DNA of 64,000 nucleotides from Girardinichthys multiradiatus (lineage: Eukaryota; Chordata; Actinopteri; Cyprinodontiformes; Goodeidae): NCBI RefSeq assembly GCF_021462225.1, contig NC_061811.1, positions 8,705,663 to 8,769,662 of the forward strand, read 5' to 3'. Of the stretch, positions 11,588-26,500 are shown one piece after another. How positions within the stretch are numbered: position 1 is the first letter of the stretch; each line of letters opens with the position of its first letter. The notes beneath the pieces are model-generated. The model searched no databases and was not told where the DNA came from. It worked only from the letters and a program-made list of their open reading frames with translations. The position numbers were made by a program, and so were the translations under genes.

Positions 11588-14500
11588 ATGTCTGCTCAGC
11601 CCGGCGAGGACCTAGGCTCGGAGGGGAGGTGGTTCGGGGATGACCGTGAGAGGAACGGCCTGATGGGAAACACAGCGCCCAGGTTCGGGGAGGAATTCAA
11701 GCCGAGAGGCGGCGATGCTACGGCCGACCTGGATCATCAGCAATTTCATCCTTTCCAGGCGGACGGGAAAAGGCCCCCCGTTGCTATGGAAACTGCATCC
11801 ACAGGTAAAACTTGTTCTTATAGTGCCAGACCCAAATATTCAGGCCTATAGGAGGAAGATTTGGTCCCAACGCACCAAAACCAAAAACAAATCGCGTCGC
11901 TGTTCCGGTGTAAACAGATGGCGTCAGTTTGTCAGGTTCCCACAGGCGGCCTTAATTTCCTCTGAAGGTTAAAACACAGCTTCAACTTTAGACCTCAAAA
12001 CAAACAAAAAGAAACTTTTAAACGCGGATCAGCGGTAATACAGAAATTACTGGGATCTTAAGTGAATCCAGACCAACCGGAGATATGGTGTAACCTCATT
12101 TAGCCTGCATCAGGCATAATAAACATGATTACTGCTCCATAAAACGCAGATCTACAGGAAGACTGATGAGATGCACTAATTAGACTGTTCTAAAAACATT
12201 CACAACGAAAACAGATCATCATATCGTCATATACTGCTTTACACACAATGACAATATAGGTTGTGTGAAGCAAGAGAATGAGAGTGAACAAAAAACAGGC
12301 TTTTCATTCACAGTGGGATTTTATAATTCGTCTGAATGAGCCTGAACCCATATCAGGATATCACCAAAGTTATGTTTACTGCAGATGTGTGTTTTTGTTG
12401 AGATTATACAGAACTCAGTGTGAAGTCTCATCCTCTGCTCTGCTCAGGTTGCTATTTTTAATCCTCTGGTAGCATGGCTCTCTATTCGCTTGGTGAGCAA
12501 AAACTCGAGCCCTGCACATTTATTCATGAATCCACTGAAACATTCATGATTGTGCTTTAAAAAAAAAAACTGACCAATTTCCTCTTGTGTCCGCTCAGGC
12601 TCTTTCTCTTGCTTTCTGCGGCTGGTCAAAAACCCTTATTTGTTTCCCTTTTGTCCCAAAAAAACAGCAACAAAATTCTTGTTTTATAGTGAAGTACTTA
12701 GCTTCAGTCGGCTGAGCAATAAATGGAGTAGGTGCTATGCTCTGATAACAGTCTGCCAGACCGGCTGTGTAGGTGCACGCAGACAAACAGTTTATTTTGG
12801 TTCCTAAAGAGAAGGGAGAGTGTGATGTTGCTGTGTCTTTCACTGAACGGTCTGAGGGGAATAATCTGCCCCGTGTCTTTGCTCTCAGTGAGAACGTTGC
12901 ATCAGATCCTGCAGAGCAGAGTGGACACGTCCCTCCTAACCAGATGTAGTATCCTCTGATCGACCTTACAGACCCTGGGTAGTTCCAACAGCCTCCCTAA
13001 ACTGCATCATTAAAGCATTATTTGAAATGATTTTCCTTAGTCTTTTTTTTTCTTTTCCGATGCTAGAAAATACTTTCAGCCTCATCTGTCTGCATCTCTG
13101 AATAATTGATCCATGCCAGTCCTAAATCTTCTTAACGGCAGTGATCTACCCGCAAGACCCAGATAGTGCTGACTTCATGTGCACTAAATTACCCCAGGGC
13201 TGGACCTTATCCCTGGATCTTGGGCAGAACAGAACCTCTGTGTCAGTATAAACCCAGGACCAGTGACTTCCTGTACCTGCTGCTCGCTGATTGACTCAAG
13301 CGGCTGCTGATTTGGGTTTAAGAGCTAGCAGAGCTGGATCTGAAGACAGAGAATATTCTGCTCTAAGATGCCAGCACCAACTGTTTCACTGTCAGAAGAC
13401 CTGTCGAGGAGTCGATGTTGAACCCGGGTATTATTGGAACAGTGGCGATTGGAGAAAGCTGTGCACTGGCCCAGCCCAAATATGGTGGAGACTGTCTGGC
13501 TAGACTGTCTCCTTATGACAACCATTCTCTAAATGTCTCAGTGGTGTCTCACTCTGACTTTAGGATTAAACTGTAAAACAATATGAAAAGTAATCTTGCT
13601 GGATAAACTGGGTTCTGTTTCAATGTCAGGTGCATAACAATAAAACAAAAAAAGCTTGCTGTAATTTCAAAGGTTAGATGATAAACAACAACAAAAAGTT
13701 ACAGAAGATAAAAACAAGATAGCCCTGTAGGTTGATCAGGTTCTGTGGATTTTTCTGTTTGACAGCCCATCAACCTCTGCCACTCTTCTTCTCTGACTCA
13801 GCACTGAGAGCTCGGCTCAGAAACTGCCCAGTGTTTTGCCACTTGCTCATCTGTTAACAGATTTGAGCATTTTTAAAACCTTATGGGTTACATTTCAGAG
13901 ACTGTCCCTAAACAACCCAGAGAAATCACTGGCTGGGGGCAGTGAACTCCTTCAAGGTTACAAACATGTCCTGAAATATTCAAAGTCCTGCGAAAACATC
14001 CCTTTCCAAAACTTTACCACTTTATCACATCTAAAACCTTCTCATAAATTATGCATTGGTCACTTCAAAAGCTTTCTTAGTTCCAGTCGAGCAGAAAAAG
14101 ATAATTCACTTTCAGGATGATCATTTGACACGTATCAACATACGTCTATATAAAAGATTTGATACCATCTTGAGATTATTTCAGCTCAGCCTAATGCAAT
14201 AAGAAAGGGTTTCTGCAAACACATTATGGTCGAAGTGACGTGTGCATATGTGTACATCTGTGTGTACACGTGTGCGAAATGTCACACTTTTGAACATCTG
14301 TTACACCACCTGTGTGTTTTGGACCAGTGGCATCAGTCATGAAAAACCACCTTATGTAATTCCAGCATCTGATTGGTGGATTAAGCCTGAGTCGTTGTTT
14401 CAGGCAGCGCATCATCTCTGACAAGGACAAAGCAGCAACCTGCATGTCTGGCTGGCAGAGTCCTTTTTCATATCTTTTAGATGGAGGAAGCACTTAGAGG

Positions 14501-17500
14501 ACTCCGCGTAAAACAGCACTGTGCACTTGTAGAAAACTACTCTTCTCTCCCTGGGGAAAGTTGGGAGGCGGGTGGGGGCAATGCAGGATCTGTTGCAACA
14601 CAAGGCGGCAGGGTGGAAGGGGAGGGCCACTTAATGGCAGGAGAAGTGAGGTTGGGATGAGAAGGCTGATAGTTCAGATGTTGGGAAGAACTAAATCACG
14701 CTGCATGTTAAACACACATTTGGTTGTTTTTCAAAGAAAATTATTCAGAGGCATTGAGGCATCCTGGTTTGTGCTGCAGCTTTGTGTGCAGGACTTTGAC
14801 TTTTTCAGTTTAAAAACACTGGAGCAGTAGAGAGTTCAGTACAACATCTAGATATGAGTGAGTCATAATTTGTAATGTATTTAGATCCCATGCATTCATC
14901 CCAAATAACGCCATTAAAATCCATCATCTGAAACTTGATGCCGTGTTTATCCATCTCTTCAGAGCTCTGTCGTCTCACAGTAATCCCTGAGCAGACTACT
15001 GCCAAACTCCTTCTGGGATTACAGTGCAGCTACTATCAGCAGTAGAAATAACAGACCATGAGCATTTTTCTGTTTAAGTGTAAACTCCACCACCCTGCAT
15101 TCCTCCCTTCATATACGCTACCTAATCTCTGCTGAATTGTAAGTTTAAAGTTGCATTTAATTTGCAGACACTCAGCCTTGCTCTCTGTTAATTCAAGCAA
15201 GAAAGCAAGAAAAACACAATCAATACAGAATAAAGCAGGTGGATGCAGCTTTAGACTGGCTTTGTAATAATTTTCTCCCACTTGATTCATCTTCAACAAA
15301 GAGTGCTGAAGAATAGTGTTCGTCCTGCATGGCTTTCAGTAATTTTTTGAAGAATGGTGAATACATCATCGTTTTTTAGAGTAATTACACATTCCTGTTT
15401 TGTTGAACCGATGCAGTAGAGCACCTGAATCTCTCAGCTGTGTTATCGACCTCTGCTTGGAGTTTTTTCTGCCATCAAAAGTCAGCCTTTTGTGCTCCTA
15501 ACCATCTTCAGAAGCTCACCGGCTTCAAAGTGGAGCAATTAGTGACTCGTATTCATGTAACTGTGCTTCGGCATATACTTTAATCAATGCATTACTAACA
15601 AATACATCACAGATAGACCTTTAAGTGGCTTTTATTGAATCTTTTTAAAACTCAAATTAAAACGTCAGTCAAACATTATTTATCAAACCCATAGTTGCGC
15701 CGGTTTCTAAAATCATAATTTAAAACTGTTGCAAGCAGTGGGGCTTAAAGGTCAGCTCAATGCCATGTCCTGAAGAAGACTTTTAAGTCTCTGCAGCTTT
15801 GACTGCAGCATCCAGATATCCTGGATGTTCCCTGTTATGTCCTGTGCATGCATCTTCTGGAGAAAACCTCTGATTTTTCAGCAGTGTCTTTGTCAGCATC
15901 GTGTTCTTATCAACTATGCTTTTTACGGGCCTCAAACAATCACCTTGAACTTTTATTTTGCATATAAAAGCTAGGGTTTGGCTTCATCATAAGTTCCTGA
16001 GTTCCAATCCCCGTCAGATATTTTAATAGAGGCAGCATGAGAAAGAGGGGTACCAGATATAAAAATATAACTCATCTGTCAACTGTGCCCAGAACAAGTT
16101 TTCTATTGATTTTATGCATGTACAGTCTGGAGCCCTTTCCAACATTGTCAAATTATAAGGTAAGATTCAGATTTAAGTACATACAGTCCAATTCAATCCC
16201 AATTATAATGCAGTGGCTTTGTCTAAAAAAGAGACAGTTAAACTGTGACTGATTGAGGCAGGTGCATCTTATATGGAGAGAAAAAACTGAGAAAACACAG
16301 AGTTTAAGGCAGCAAAGGTCATGGCCCCTTCTATGACAGGTTATCATAGTTGACCTAATAAACATTGTGATGATTTTTTTTTTTCCCAGTCACTGTTATA
16401 CCAGCCTCATTACTGGTCTTTGCTTAAAGATCAGCAAAGACCAGACAATACATAAAGGTGGTTTATAAAAGAAAATGTCCATAAAAATGTTTTATTTGCT
16501 GCCCAACCTGAGGACTGCTTTTGCCACCCTTGGCTGCAACAACAGCCATCAAGCATTTGTGATAACTGGCAATGAGACTTTTAAATTGCTGAGGAGGAAT
16601 TTTGGTCCACTGTTGTTTGCAGAACAGTTTTAATTTAGCCACTTTTGTGGGTTTTAAAGCATTAACGGCCAGTTTGGGAGCACCGTACTTCGACTAAGCC
16701 ACTCTAAGACTTTGATTTCGTTTTTTTTTGGACTTGCTCAGAGGTTGACTTGCTGGTGGGCTTTGGATCATTGTCCTGACCTATAACCCAAGTGCTTGAA
16801 CTTCAAGTCAAAAACGGAAAACCAGACATTCTCCATCAGGATTCTCTGGTAGAGAGCAGAATTCATGGTTCCATCATTAATGAGACGTTGCCATTTCCTG
16901 AAGCAGGAATGATGTTCTTTTCGGAAATGCGAGAAGTTTCACGCCAAATGTAAGGGGCATCTTCGAAAAAGTTTCAGTTCTGTGTGTTCCAATTTTGTCC
17001 AATGATCTTTTGGCAAATGTGAGACAGGTCTTTTGTCTTCCTTTAGCCTTGAAACCCAACTATGGATGCTATTTCTGCCCAGGCTCTTGCTCATTGGTGA
17101 ATCTTTAACATTGACCTCAGCTGAGGCAAGTGAGGCCTGCAGTGCTTTAGATGTTGTTCTGGGTTCCTTTGTGACCTCCTGGACAAGTCGAGCTCTTGGA
17201 GTAATTTTGGTAGGCTAATGTTCCATGGTTCCTCCATTATATAATGATAATGGCCAAAGTCTTAGAAGTGATATGAAAACACACCACTAAACAGATGCAA
17301 AGTATGTGTAACCAGTTCTGTTTATAAAGGGTTACAGTATAAATGTTATATTTGCAAAATAATAAGTTATATAGTAGCTTCGCTTCCTGTTATACATTTA
17401 TTCTAGAGTGTGGAAATATTAGCTTTTTAAACAACTCACATTAAAACCTTGTGGAAAAACACCAAAACTCATACGATTTACTGTCAAAAGCACAGATGGC

Positions 17501-20500
17501 AGTGAAAGCGGAGCCCAGTGAGCATCTTGATGGATTGTTTTCCACAAGGTCAAACTGTGAAAGAAGACTCCTGAAAGATAACACTTCAGCTGATAGGGCC
17601 CTGGACAGAGTAATGTGTTCGCTACAGAGTCACAGATGCTTCTGGGAAAAACTGAAATATTCCTGAAAGCTTTATTGGACTCTGAAGTAAGACATCACAG
17701 TTTGAGGAAAACAGCCCAGTGAAATCTCTCTTCGAATTTGCTGAGATCTGCCAGACATTTTTACTTCATGGTAAATCTTGTGTTTTTTATCTCCAGCCTT
17801 TCATACATCATCCCTTGTTTTTTGTTACTTGGCTGATAATTGGGAGCCTATGCTTTGGTCTCGCACTGACTGTCACTCTGCATTACTCTCAGAGGTGCAC
17901 AGCATGCGGAGGACAACAAAAGGACTTCCCCTCCACAGTACATCCACCAGGACATCTCTATCTAGCTGCCCCATCCTTTCAGCGACCACAGCATCAAAAC
18001 AATTCCTCTGTTGTCAAGCCCAATTACATCTGACTCCACTGAAGTGCTCATTTCAGCCTTTTGGGTCTGGGTGTTGTGTCACATCAGCAGAAAACTAAAT
18101 GCCCTCAATCTGCAACAAGTTTGTCCAACTGAAACTCTCATTAGCAACATATCTGCAGGCTTTAAGCTGCTGGAGCCACCTTTTGCAACTGCTGGGATGT
18201 TTATCACGCTGCAGCATAGAAAGGTTTGATGAGAAGTGGGTGGAGGGGTGTTGCCTGTGGTCAATCGGATTACAAGCAATTCCCAGAGGTCACCCTTCTT
18301 TGCAGTGTTAGTGCTTCTTGCTGCACGGCACTTAAACATACAATCAATGATTAAGATAGTGTTGCCAGGGCGATGACTGATGAGACTAAGAGGATTATAC
18401 ACTGGTCGACTTTAGCAAGACATTCAGAGCCAACGTGTCACAGATTACAGAAGCTGCAGATGGAGATACTCGCTTCAAAGTGTTTAGACCTATATTGCTT
18501 CTCTTCTGCCTGTTGAATCTCAGGATGGGTGTGCAGTGTTTCCGCCTCAGTTCTGTGGCCTGATGTATTAATGACTGAGGAAGCAGCAGAAAGGAAGGGT
18601 GGCGGGGCTTTTTAGAGGAAGCAAAAGGAGGGATGGGACGTCCTGACCCGTTTGGCCTCCTGTCCATCAGTCTGGATCCTTCACAGCTGACCCTCAAGGC
18701 CTCTGTTTTAACTCTCAGCCCCCCCATTCCCCATATCCAGCCCAGCAGGAGAACTTGGCCTATTTTTAGCAGCAACCGCTGGCCTGGAGAAGCAGAGAGC
18801 AGGAGGAGCTCACTTTATGGATGCAGAAACACTGACTTGTAAACAGTACAAGTTGCTATGAATCCAGTTGCTACGAGTGCATTTTAAGAGTCTGCACTAA
18901 TATTAATATTTATCTTCACTTGATTTATTTTTCCAGTTAGAGACAACCAAGTCTGCTGTTGGAAATAAAGAAATAAACAATACTTGTTCTGACCTTCGGT
19001 TAAAAAAAAACGTTCAAATCCCCCCTGCCTGTGGTTTATCAGAAACACAAAGATCTTGTTAATGTTGCAGCTTTAAAACAAATTGAGATTCAGCAGACAG
19101 TTCATCAAGTCATGTTTCCAATCAGTTCAAACATAAGGAGAAAAAAAAAAAAAAAAAAGTAAATAAGATGCAGATTAAACTTTATTATATATTTGGTAAA
19201 TTAGATCATTTGCCATTTAACTGGGTAAATTTAATAAACTGACAAATTCTGTTGTGTTTTTAATCTGACTTCAGTTTTGAATGAGGTCCAGTTAAATTAA
19301 AAACAGACGTAGGAGGAAGGAAAAGTGCTTTGTTATTAGACAACACCTGCTTTGTCTCGATGTAGGTATGGTGATGTCCACAGTCGCCACATGCTTTCTC
19401 AGGATGGTTTAGCTGAGGGAAAGTAGATCTACTGTTCTTCACATGTTTCTGTTTGTTTGGGATTTTAAGTGATATCTGCCAGTAAAGTGTTAAATGTGAA
19501 AATTAACTCATTGAACTGTTCCAAAAGTTTGTTTAATGATTACTTTTTCACCTTGGACCAGTTAGGTTTGGATAGCTGACTGTAGCTCATCTGAAAACTG
19601 CATTTTGTATGAATTCTGGTTTTCTTTGTCTGATAATAAAATTTGACTGATAGATTTAGGTGTGACAAAATATGTAAAAGGCCTCCCTGGACATTTAGGA
19701 TATGTGAGAATAAAAATATGAGATCACTTTGTTTACACGGTCATGTGGCTCTTCCAACATCTAATGTGTGCCGTACAGCAAAAGACCAGGGGCCGTATTC
19801 ACAAAGGTTCTCGGAGTCCTCCTAATTTAGCCTAAAACGTCCTGGCAAGGACTCCTAGCTAGGAGACGACAGAAATCCCCATCTTAGTGAGGATGTGTGG
19901 TTGACCTCGTTAGGTGAGACGCTGTCTTCTAAGAGTTGTGACTGGTTGATGCAAAAAAACAAAACAAATGCACTGCAAGTAATCAATGGAAAGAAATGAA
20001 CCAATCACAGAATTATGACTGGATTCAGATATGTGTAGATCATGATAAAACTTAGCAACATTAAATTGTCACAGCATCAACATTTTTGAACGTAGCTTAT
20101 TTACATGCTCATAATTTTGATTTGCTTATTAACTCGCCATGCTGGTCGTTTTCATACTGCATCTATTTCATCTTAATATTAAAATTCAGCATTTTACTGT
20201 GATTGCTGTCTTGTATAACGAGGCTTAGTTTGGTAAAATGACCAAAATAAAACTGAGAAAAAAAGGTGGAGTAAACCGAACTGAACAGAGGAGCAGAGCC
20301 TGAAAACAGGAGTGTTGAAAGGTAGATTTGGTCCTGGGATCACGGTGGGAACCAACAGGTATTCCCAGCAGATCAATGCATCGTTCCCTCTGCTTTCAGC
20401 ACCAGGCTGGACTGTGAGCAGCTCTGGATCCTGCTGCATTCAGAGGCTAGAGAGGAGATAGCAGAACACCAGAGAACGTCTCCACAGACGTGGAGCGTTG

Positions 20501-23500
20501 GAGATGATCATTTAGGCTGCTGACATCATGTATAATACAGCAAATACTGATTCACCTCATTTACATCTTCCTTCTATGGATGTAGTACTTAGATTATTGT
20601 ACTTTATCTTGTCTAGTTTGTATTTATGTATATTTATATATTTTGTAAGTTTTAATATTGTTTGTAATTATGTTAACTTTTTATTCATGGTTATTCATTA
20701 TAATTTCTATTATTTATTTATCCTTCCTAATATTATCTTACTAAAGGTGCACTTTTAACCTCCCCTGTTGTTTAAACTATTTCATTTCACCCTAGGGGGA
20801 TGATAAAGCTAATCTTTATATTAATAATTGTATGATTATTATACAAGTTTATGTGCTCATTTACTTGACTAATAAGGGGGTGGATCGCTGCACGATTGAG
20901 CTGGCATCATTTTAATAATTCAATGTTCATAGAATATCCCTCCTTTCTCCATCATCTCTGCATAAGACACTCTAGGCTCACTCAAAGTCCTCCTCACTAC
21001 TCTTAACATCTCTTCATGTTAGGAGCTCTCTTCAGGTCTGAGATGCTTTGTGAATAACTTTTCTTACAGAGGGAAAATTCTAAGAAAAATCGTAGAATTT
21101 GAGAAATTAGTGCAGGAGCACTAAGCAGGCTAGACAATATACAAGCCTTTTAAAGAAATATCTGCAGTCAATTTATGTCTTTTCAGAGAAAATATACAAT
21201 GCACGACCACCCGGCAGCTTGCTCAGTAACAGGACTCTGGAGTTAAAGAGACGATCTAATGTTGTGCCTGGAGGCCAAACCAACTCCTGAGGGGTTCTGT
21301 GAGCGTAAGATTAGGAAAAATTAGAAATTGAACAGCTGAAATAATTTATTATGCAGGAATGTGAAAATGCTGCTCAGCTCTGTCTGACTACAGTCACAGT
21401 GTGATGGTAAAACACAGGTGATGCAACACAAAACAAAACCTTGACCTAACTCCCTGTGCTCATTTTGCTTCATCGTTTAATGTGCAACACTGTTTTTATA
21501 ATGCTCAACAGAGTGTTATACGGGGAACAGGTTGCATGTAATGTTCGTTTATGAAGCAGTGCCACTGGTTTCTGAGTAACTGCAGGACTAGTAATCACAG
21601 ATCTCAGATGTGGCTATAGTCAGTCCTTTACTGGCTGGTTTAGGGACAGACTTCAATTGTGTTCAGATGTTGCTTTTTGGGGGTCCAAACAATCCTCCGT
21701 TGTCCATTATTGGGTACAAGCACCCTTTGTGTGAGCACGCTGCACAGCCAGACATCCAATGTTACTGTGTCCCAGCCTGTCGGTCAGGCTGCAGCAGCAG
21801 CTGAAACACATTTTTGTTTAACCGAACGGTTTCATTAATTGGACTCTGCCTGCTTTGAGTCCGAGAGCACAGTCAGTTTTTCTGACTCCCTCTGTCTGTT
21901 TCTGCAGATGATCCCATGTCTGGCCTGTTTAGGAAATCCATGAATGACGAAGGTGATGTGTACACCTCCCTGCTGTCCAATCAGAGCTTCACAGCCTACC
22001 TGTCGGATGACTTGAAGCCCTCCAACCACTCTGCTGGCTCGTCTCCCCTGGACGACTTCACCAGTGACACCTACAGCTTCACCTCCAAAACCAAGACCGC
22101 TTCCACCTTATCTGACATCCCGAAATCCCTTCTGGGCTCAGACAAGACAGATTCCTACAACTACATGGATATCAGCCATGGGGAGGAGCATTGTGGGAGC
22201 AGGGGCTCAGCTGACCATGACTTACTGGGGAGCTACATGGATCAGAACCCAGGAAGAGATGAAGATGATGAGGAAAATCTCGGTCCAGCACTGGGCTCCC
22301 ACTCCTTCCCTTATGTGGAGGACCCCTCTGATGAAGAGCTGAATGACTACCGCTCCTACCGGAACCTGGGCAGCACCCCACAGACAGCCAGCCCAGTGAA
22401 GATCAGCCTGACCGGGTCCCAGCCTTCTAAAGCCGAGCCGCAGCTGCTCCCCTCTCCGGTTGGCGTGTCTGAGCGTGAAAACGTCCTGAGTGTGGGTCTG
22501 CAGGGGGTTCCCATGGTGACCCTGTCTGAACCAGAGGACGACAGCCCTGCATCCACTCCTAACGCTTCACCAACAAGTAGGTCCAGACCAACCTCAACCA
22601 TCCGTCATGGAGAAAATGGTTTTACTGTAGTTTTATAGTACAATAACTCAAAGACAAGGGAGAAAATTATTTAAGATAGTTTTAAGTGTTAAATAAGTAA
22701 ATGATAACATTGTTTATGTCTATGAAGTGAAACTGATTTGTTAGGTGACTATTACAACTTTAATGTATTTAATAATTATTCTCAATTGTTTTTAATCAAA
22801 GACATCAGTTCTGAAGGATGAAATTTTACCTATAGAGAGCAATCGACTATAAATTAAGAAAGACAAAAAGGTTCTAGATTCTTATCAAAATGAAAATTGT
22901 TTTGATCAATTAAATTTCAGTCTTATTTTTCAATGGTTTATTTCCTACTGAATTGAATAAAAATAAAAACTCGAACACTATTTCTACAGACTCCTACAAA
23001 CCAAGAACGAATGTTAGGACCGAAAAACAACCTCTTGCCTCTCGGAACAGGACTGTATTACAAGCAGATCCCACACTCATGTTTCTCAGCTCATCTGATG
23101 GGAGAATCTCAGCCCGACAGCCGTTATTCCGGCTAGGATGTAGCGTCTAGCTCATCACTCCCAGGTCATTCGATGTGTGGATGGGATCCCTCTTTGGATC
23201 GCTCCACAACCAAACTGGAAACCAAGAAAATATACTCTTAAGTGTAAACATTCTATCAGTGTAGATAAAACTCCCTGCAGCTGCATTCCTATCTAGGGTT
23301 TACTGCATTGAATCATTTACTGAACCACCCATTCATCCATCCATTGTCCATATACCTGCTTATCCTTGCAGCATCACCGCCAGTGACCTACTTCGACATA
23401 TTAACAGACATTCAGAGAAACATTCTTTAGAACGTAGAACTTCAGGGTTGAAATGACTCAAAGACACAAAATGTTTGGCCAAAAGGTTCACCAAGGAAAC

Positions 23501-26500
23501 TGTGATGGAAATGCGTATGAAAGCTTAAATCAGGTTGTTTGGGGTCATTACATGTAAATAAATGACAACACTGAATCAAGAAGTATAATAATAATATTCT
23601 TATATAAATAATAAAGCTTATGCTTGAGTAAAACAATCCCCATTATGAGACAGCCAGACATGCCGAGAGCTTCACATCATTATCCAAATAGTCCTATGGG
23701 TAGTGCTTGTAGAATATGTTTAACTGCATTAAAATAGATAGGTTACGTATACAGTTAGTGGAAAAAATAGGATTCCTCTCTTTACCTAAAGGTTAAGGTT
23801 TTCTGATTGGAGTTGCTAATCAAGACACCAATGCTATAAATTTTCTCTTATCTGTTAACAGGGAAACAATTTTCCTCTGAGGACATGTTCAAGGTTGAGT
23901 CCAGAAAGCCTCCAGCTTCTAGAAGCAACCAAGGCCCAAAACCCAGCAGCAGGGACCACGAGGGGAGCAGCGCAGAGTCCGGAGACTCAGAGATCGAGCT
24001 GGTTTCTGAAGAGCTTCCCAAGGCCAGTAGCCACTCATTTACTGAGGAACCGAAGAACAAGGTGACCTTCAGTCAGCCCAACAACCCCTTTGACGACACC
24101 CCAGTTACCAAAGCTGGCTTTGGGCTTGCTGGTAGCCCTGCTTCACCCACAACCTACAGCATTCTGAGGGAGGAGAGAGAGGCAGAGCTTGACAGTGATC
24201 TCATCATCGAGTCTGCCTCAGAAGAAAGCCCCAAGAGAGAGCAGGGCATTCAGGGCCCCAAGCAGGGAGCCCCCCTTCCCTCTCCTCTGGTTTCCTCCAC
24301 CAGCCCTCCTCGCAGCACCCCTAAGGCTGTGCCAGTCCAGCCACTGATTGCTGAAAAGGCCAAGAACCCTGTCAAAGCAGAGGAGGATCGTCCCAGCAAG
24401 CCTAAGCCTCCGACTGCTGCTGTGCCTCCAGAGGTGAGATCAGAAAAGCCACAGCAGGATGACATGCACAAACCTCTCCAGCAGGACAAGGAAGAGCTGG
24501 GAAAACCTGCTGTAGCCATGTTGTTGGAGGGCTTCAACAAACAGAAAGGTTAGTGCTGAAATCTATTCCTAAATTAAGGGCTTGATAACATCAGGGTGTG
24601 CGCTTTTTACAGGAGTGTAATTAGTGGAACATGGAGTGTTGCTGAAATGTCTTCATGGTCAAGCAAATTTGCATTTAAGGAATGAACTGCGACATCTGTG
24701 AAATATAATGTTATTGGGATGTTCCTCAGTTGAGTGGGCGGATCTGTGTGGAGTGGGAGGAAAGTGCTGCTGCTGTGCTCTGTTCTCATATGCTGCCCCC
24801 TGGTTGTATATATTGGGAGAAAATAAAGCCTCTAGAAAATAAAGCTTCTAGAACTTCGAGTTCGGATAAAGCTTTTATTTGCATGTTGGCTCTTTTTTAC
24901 TGTTTAATATCACTTTTTACCCTCTGATTGTTACAAAAAGTCAGGCATGCATGCTGCAGCCAGCAGGTAATGGTGTTTAGATGTTGATACAGGGCATTCT
25001 GACTCCTGGTTAGCTTGTAAACAGCAAACTTACATAATTATTTGTTATACCTTCCCTGCGAATCAGAAAATTATTTCTGTCTCCAATCAAACATAATGTT
25101 TGCATGTGTGCAGGGACTTCTGAAATGCTCCAGTTACACATCAAATGGATCAGTTAAATGGTGACTTTTATGAATATTGCATAAATGAACAACAGCTTCA
25201 TGCTGTCCTGTTTTGTTTGTTTAGACTGACAGAAGGTTCTGGAAACACCAAAAACAGGTCATGTGAATTATTTTCTCCACCACTAGAGGGAGCAGGACAG
25301 CTTTGTTGAAGATCATCAGATATGTATGTCATTGGTCAGAGCAATTCCCCACCAGCTGCTATAGCAACAGTGAAGGGGGAGCATGCTCAGTCAGAGCTGT
25401 TCAGTTTGCTCTGGGTTGGTGTTGGCATGGAGGCAAATGAGGCGGCAGAAAAGCAGAAGGTGTGAGGTGTGGCAGTCTGCAGGGGAGGAGAGGACTGGAC
25501 ATCAAAAATGGCATCAACACTGAAAACGTGTGAGCTGAGCAGCTTGTTTTCAGTCTACTCCAAACTGGGACAAAGCTAATATCCTGCCTTGCGTTTTCAG
25601 AGCTCCATTTGCCGTCCAAATACGGTCCAAGGAGGACATCATAAAACTGAAACACATCCTGAAGATGCCACACAGGAGCTAAAATGCTCTGTCTAAAGCA
25701 TGAATTATTAAGAGCTTTGCCTCTTCCATTACAAATGAGACATAATGAAAAAAATGCAGGAATTTATAGCAACTATAATCTTTAAATAAATAACAGAGTT
25801 GGATGTTTGCCATATTGTTACTCCGCAACCATTTCCAGTCTTCATGAAACCCGTTTCATCCAGTCTGCTGAGCCATGTGACAGCAGACTATAAAAAAGGC
25901 TTCTTCAGGCTCAGAGCATGTGGGAATGTTGTGTTACACCAATAAGGATGCTGCTAATGAATCTCCACAACACACTGACATGTCTTGAGTGTGCCAATAG
26001 AAGAAAGTGAATGACATGAACCATTAGGTCTTCTTACTCTGAAACATTTCTTTATAAGACAAAAGAACCGCCACCACAGCCACCCTCTGAGTCGTCGGGG
26101 CTTTAAATCATTGCATGGACGGTTTGCTGCAGCAGAAATGATGCTGTACTGTTTACAACATGCCAGCCCCCCCCCCCCACCTCCCGCTGCACTCCCCCCC
26201 CTCCCAACACACCAACATACACGTACGCACTCTCCCTGCTCCTTCTGTTCCAGCCAGTGCCGCTCCACAGCGTCAGTCTTTGTGCTCCGAGAGTCGGCAG
26301 CACCTTGGAAACCTCTCCTCTCCTCCCTCTGTACCTCCCTCCTCAACATCATCTCAGCCTCTCTCCCCCCATCCTTCCCACCATTCATGCCTCTCTGTGA
26401 GATGACTGACTGAGTCGCTCCTGTCGAAGAGTAAAACGGAGAGCGTGAAGAGACAAAGAGACGGAGGGACCGTGGACTGAGCCGACCAGCACCATGCAGG

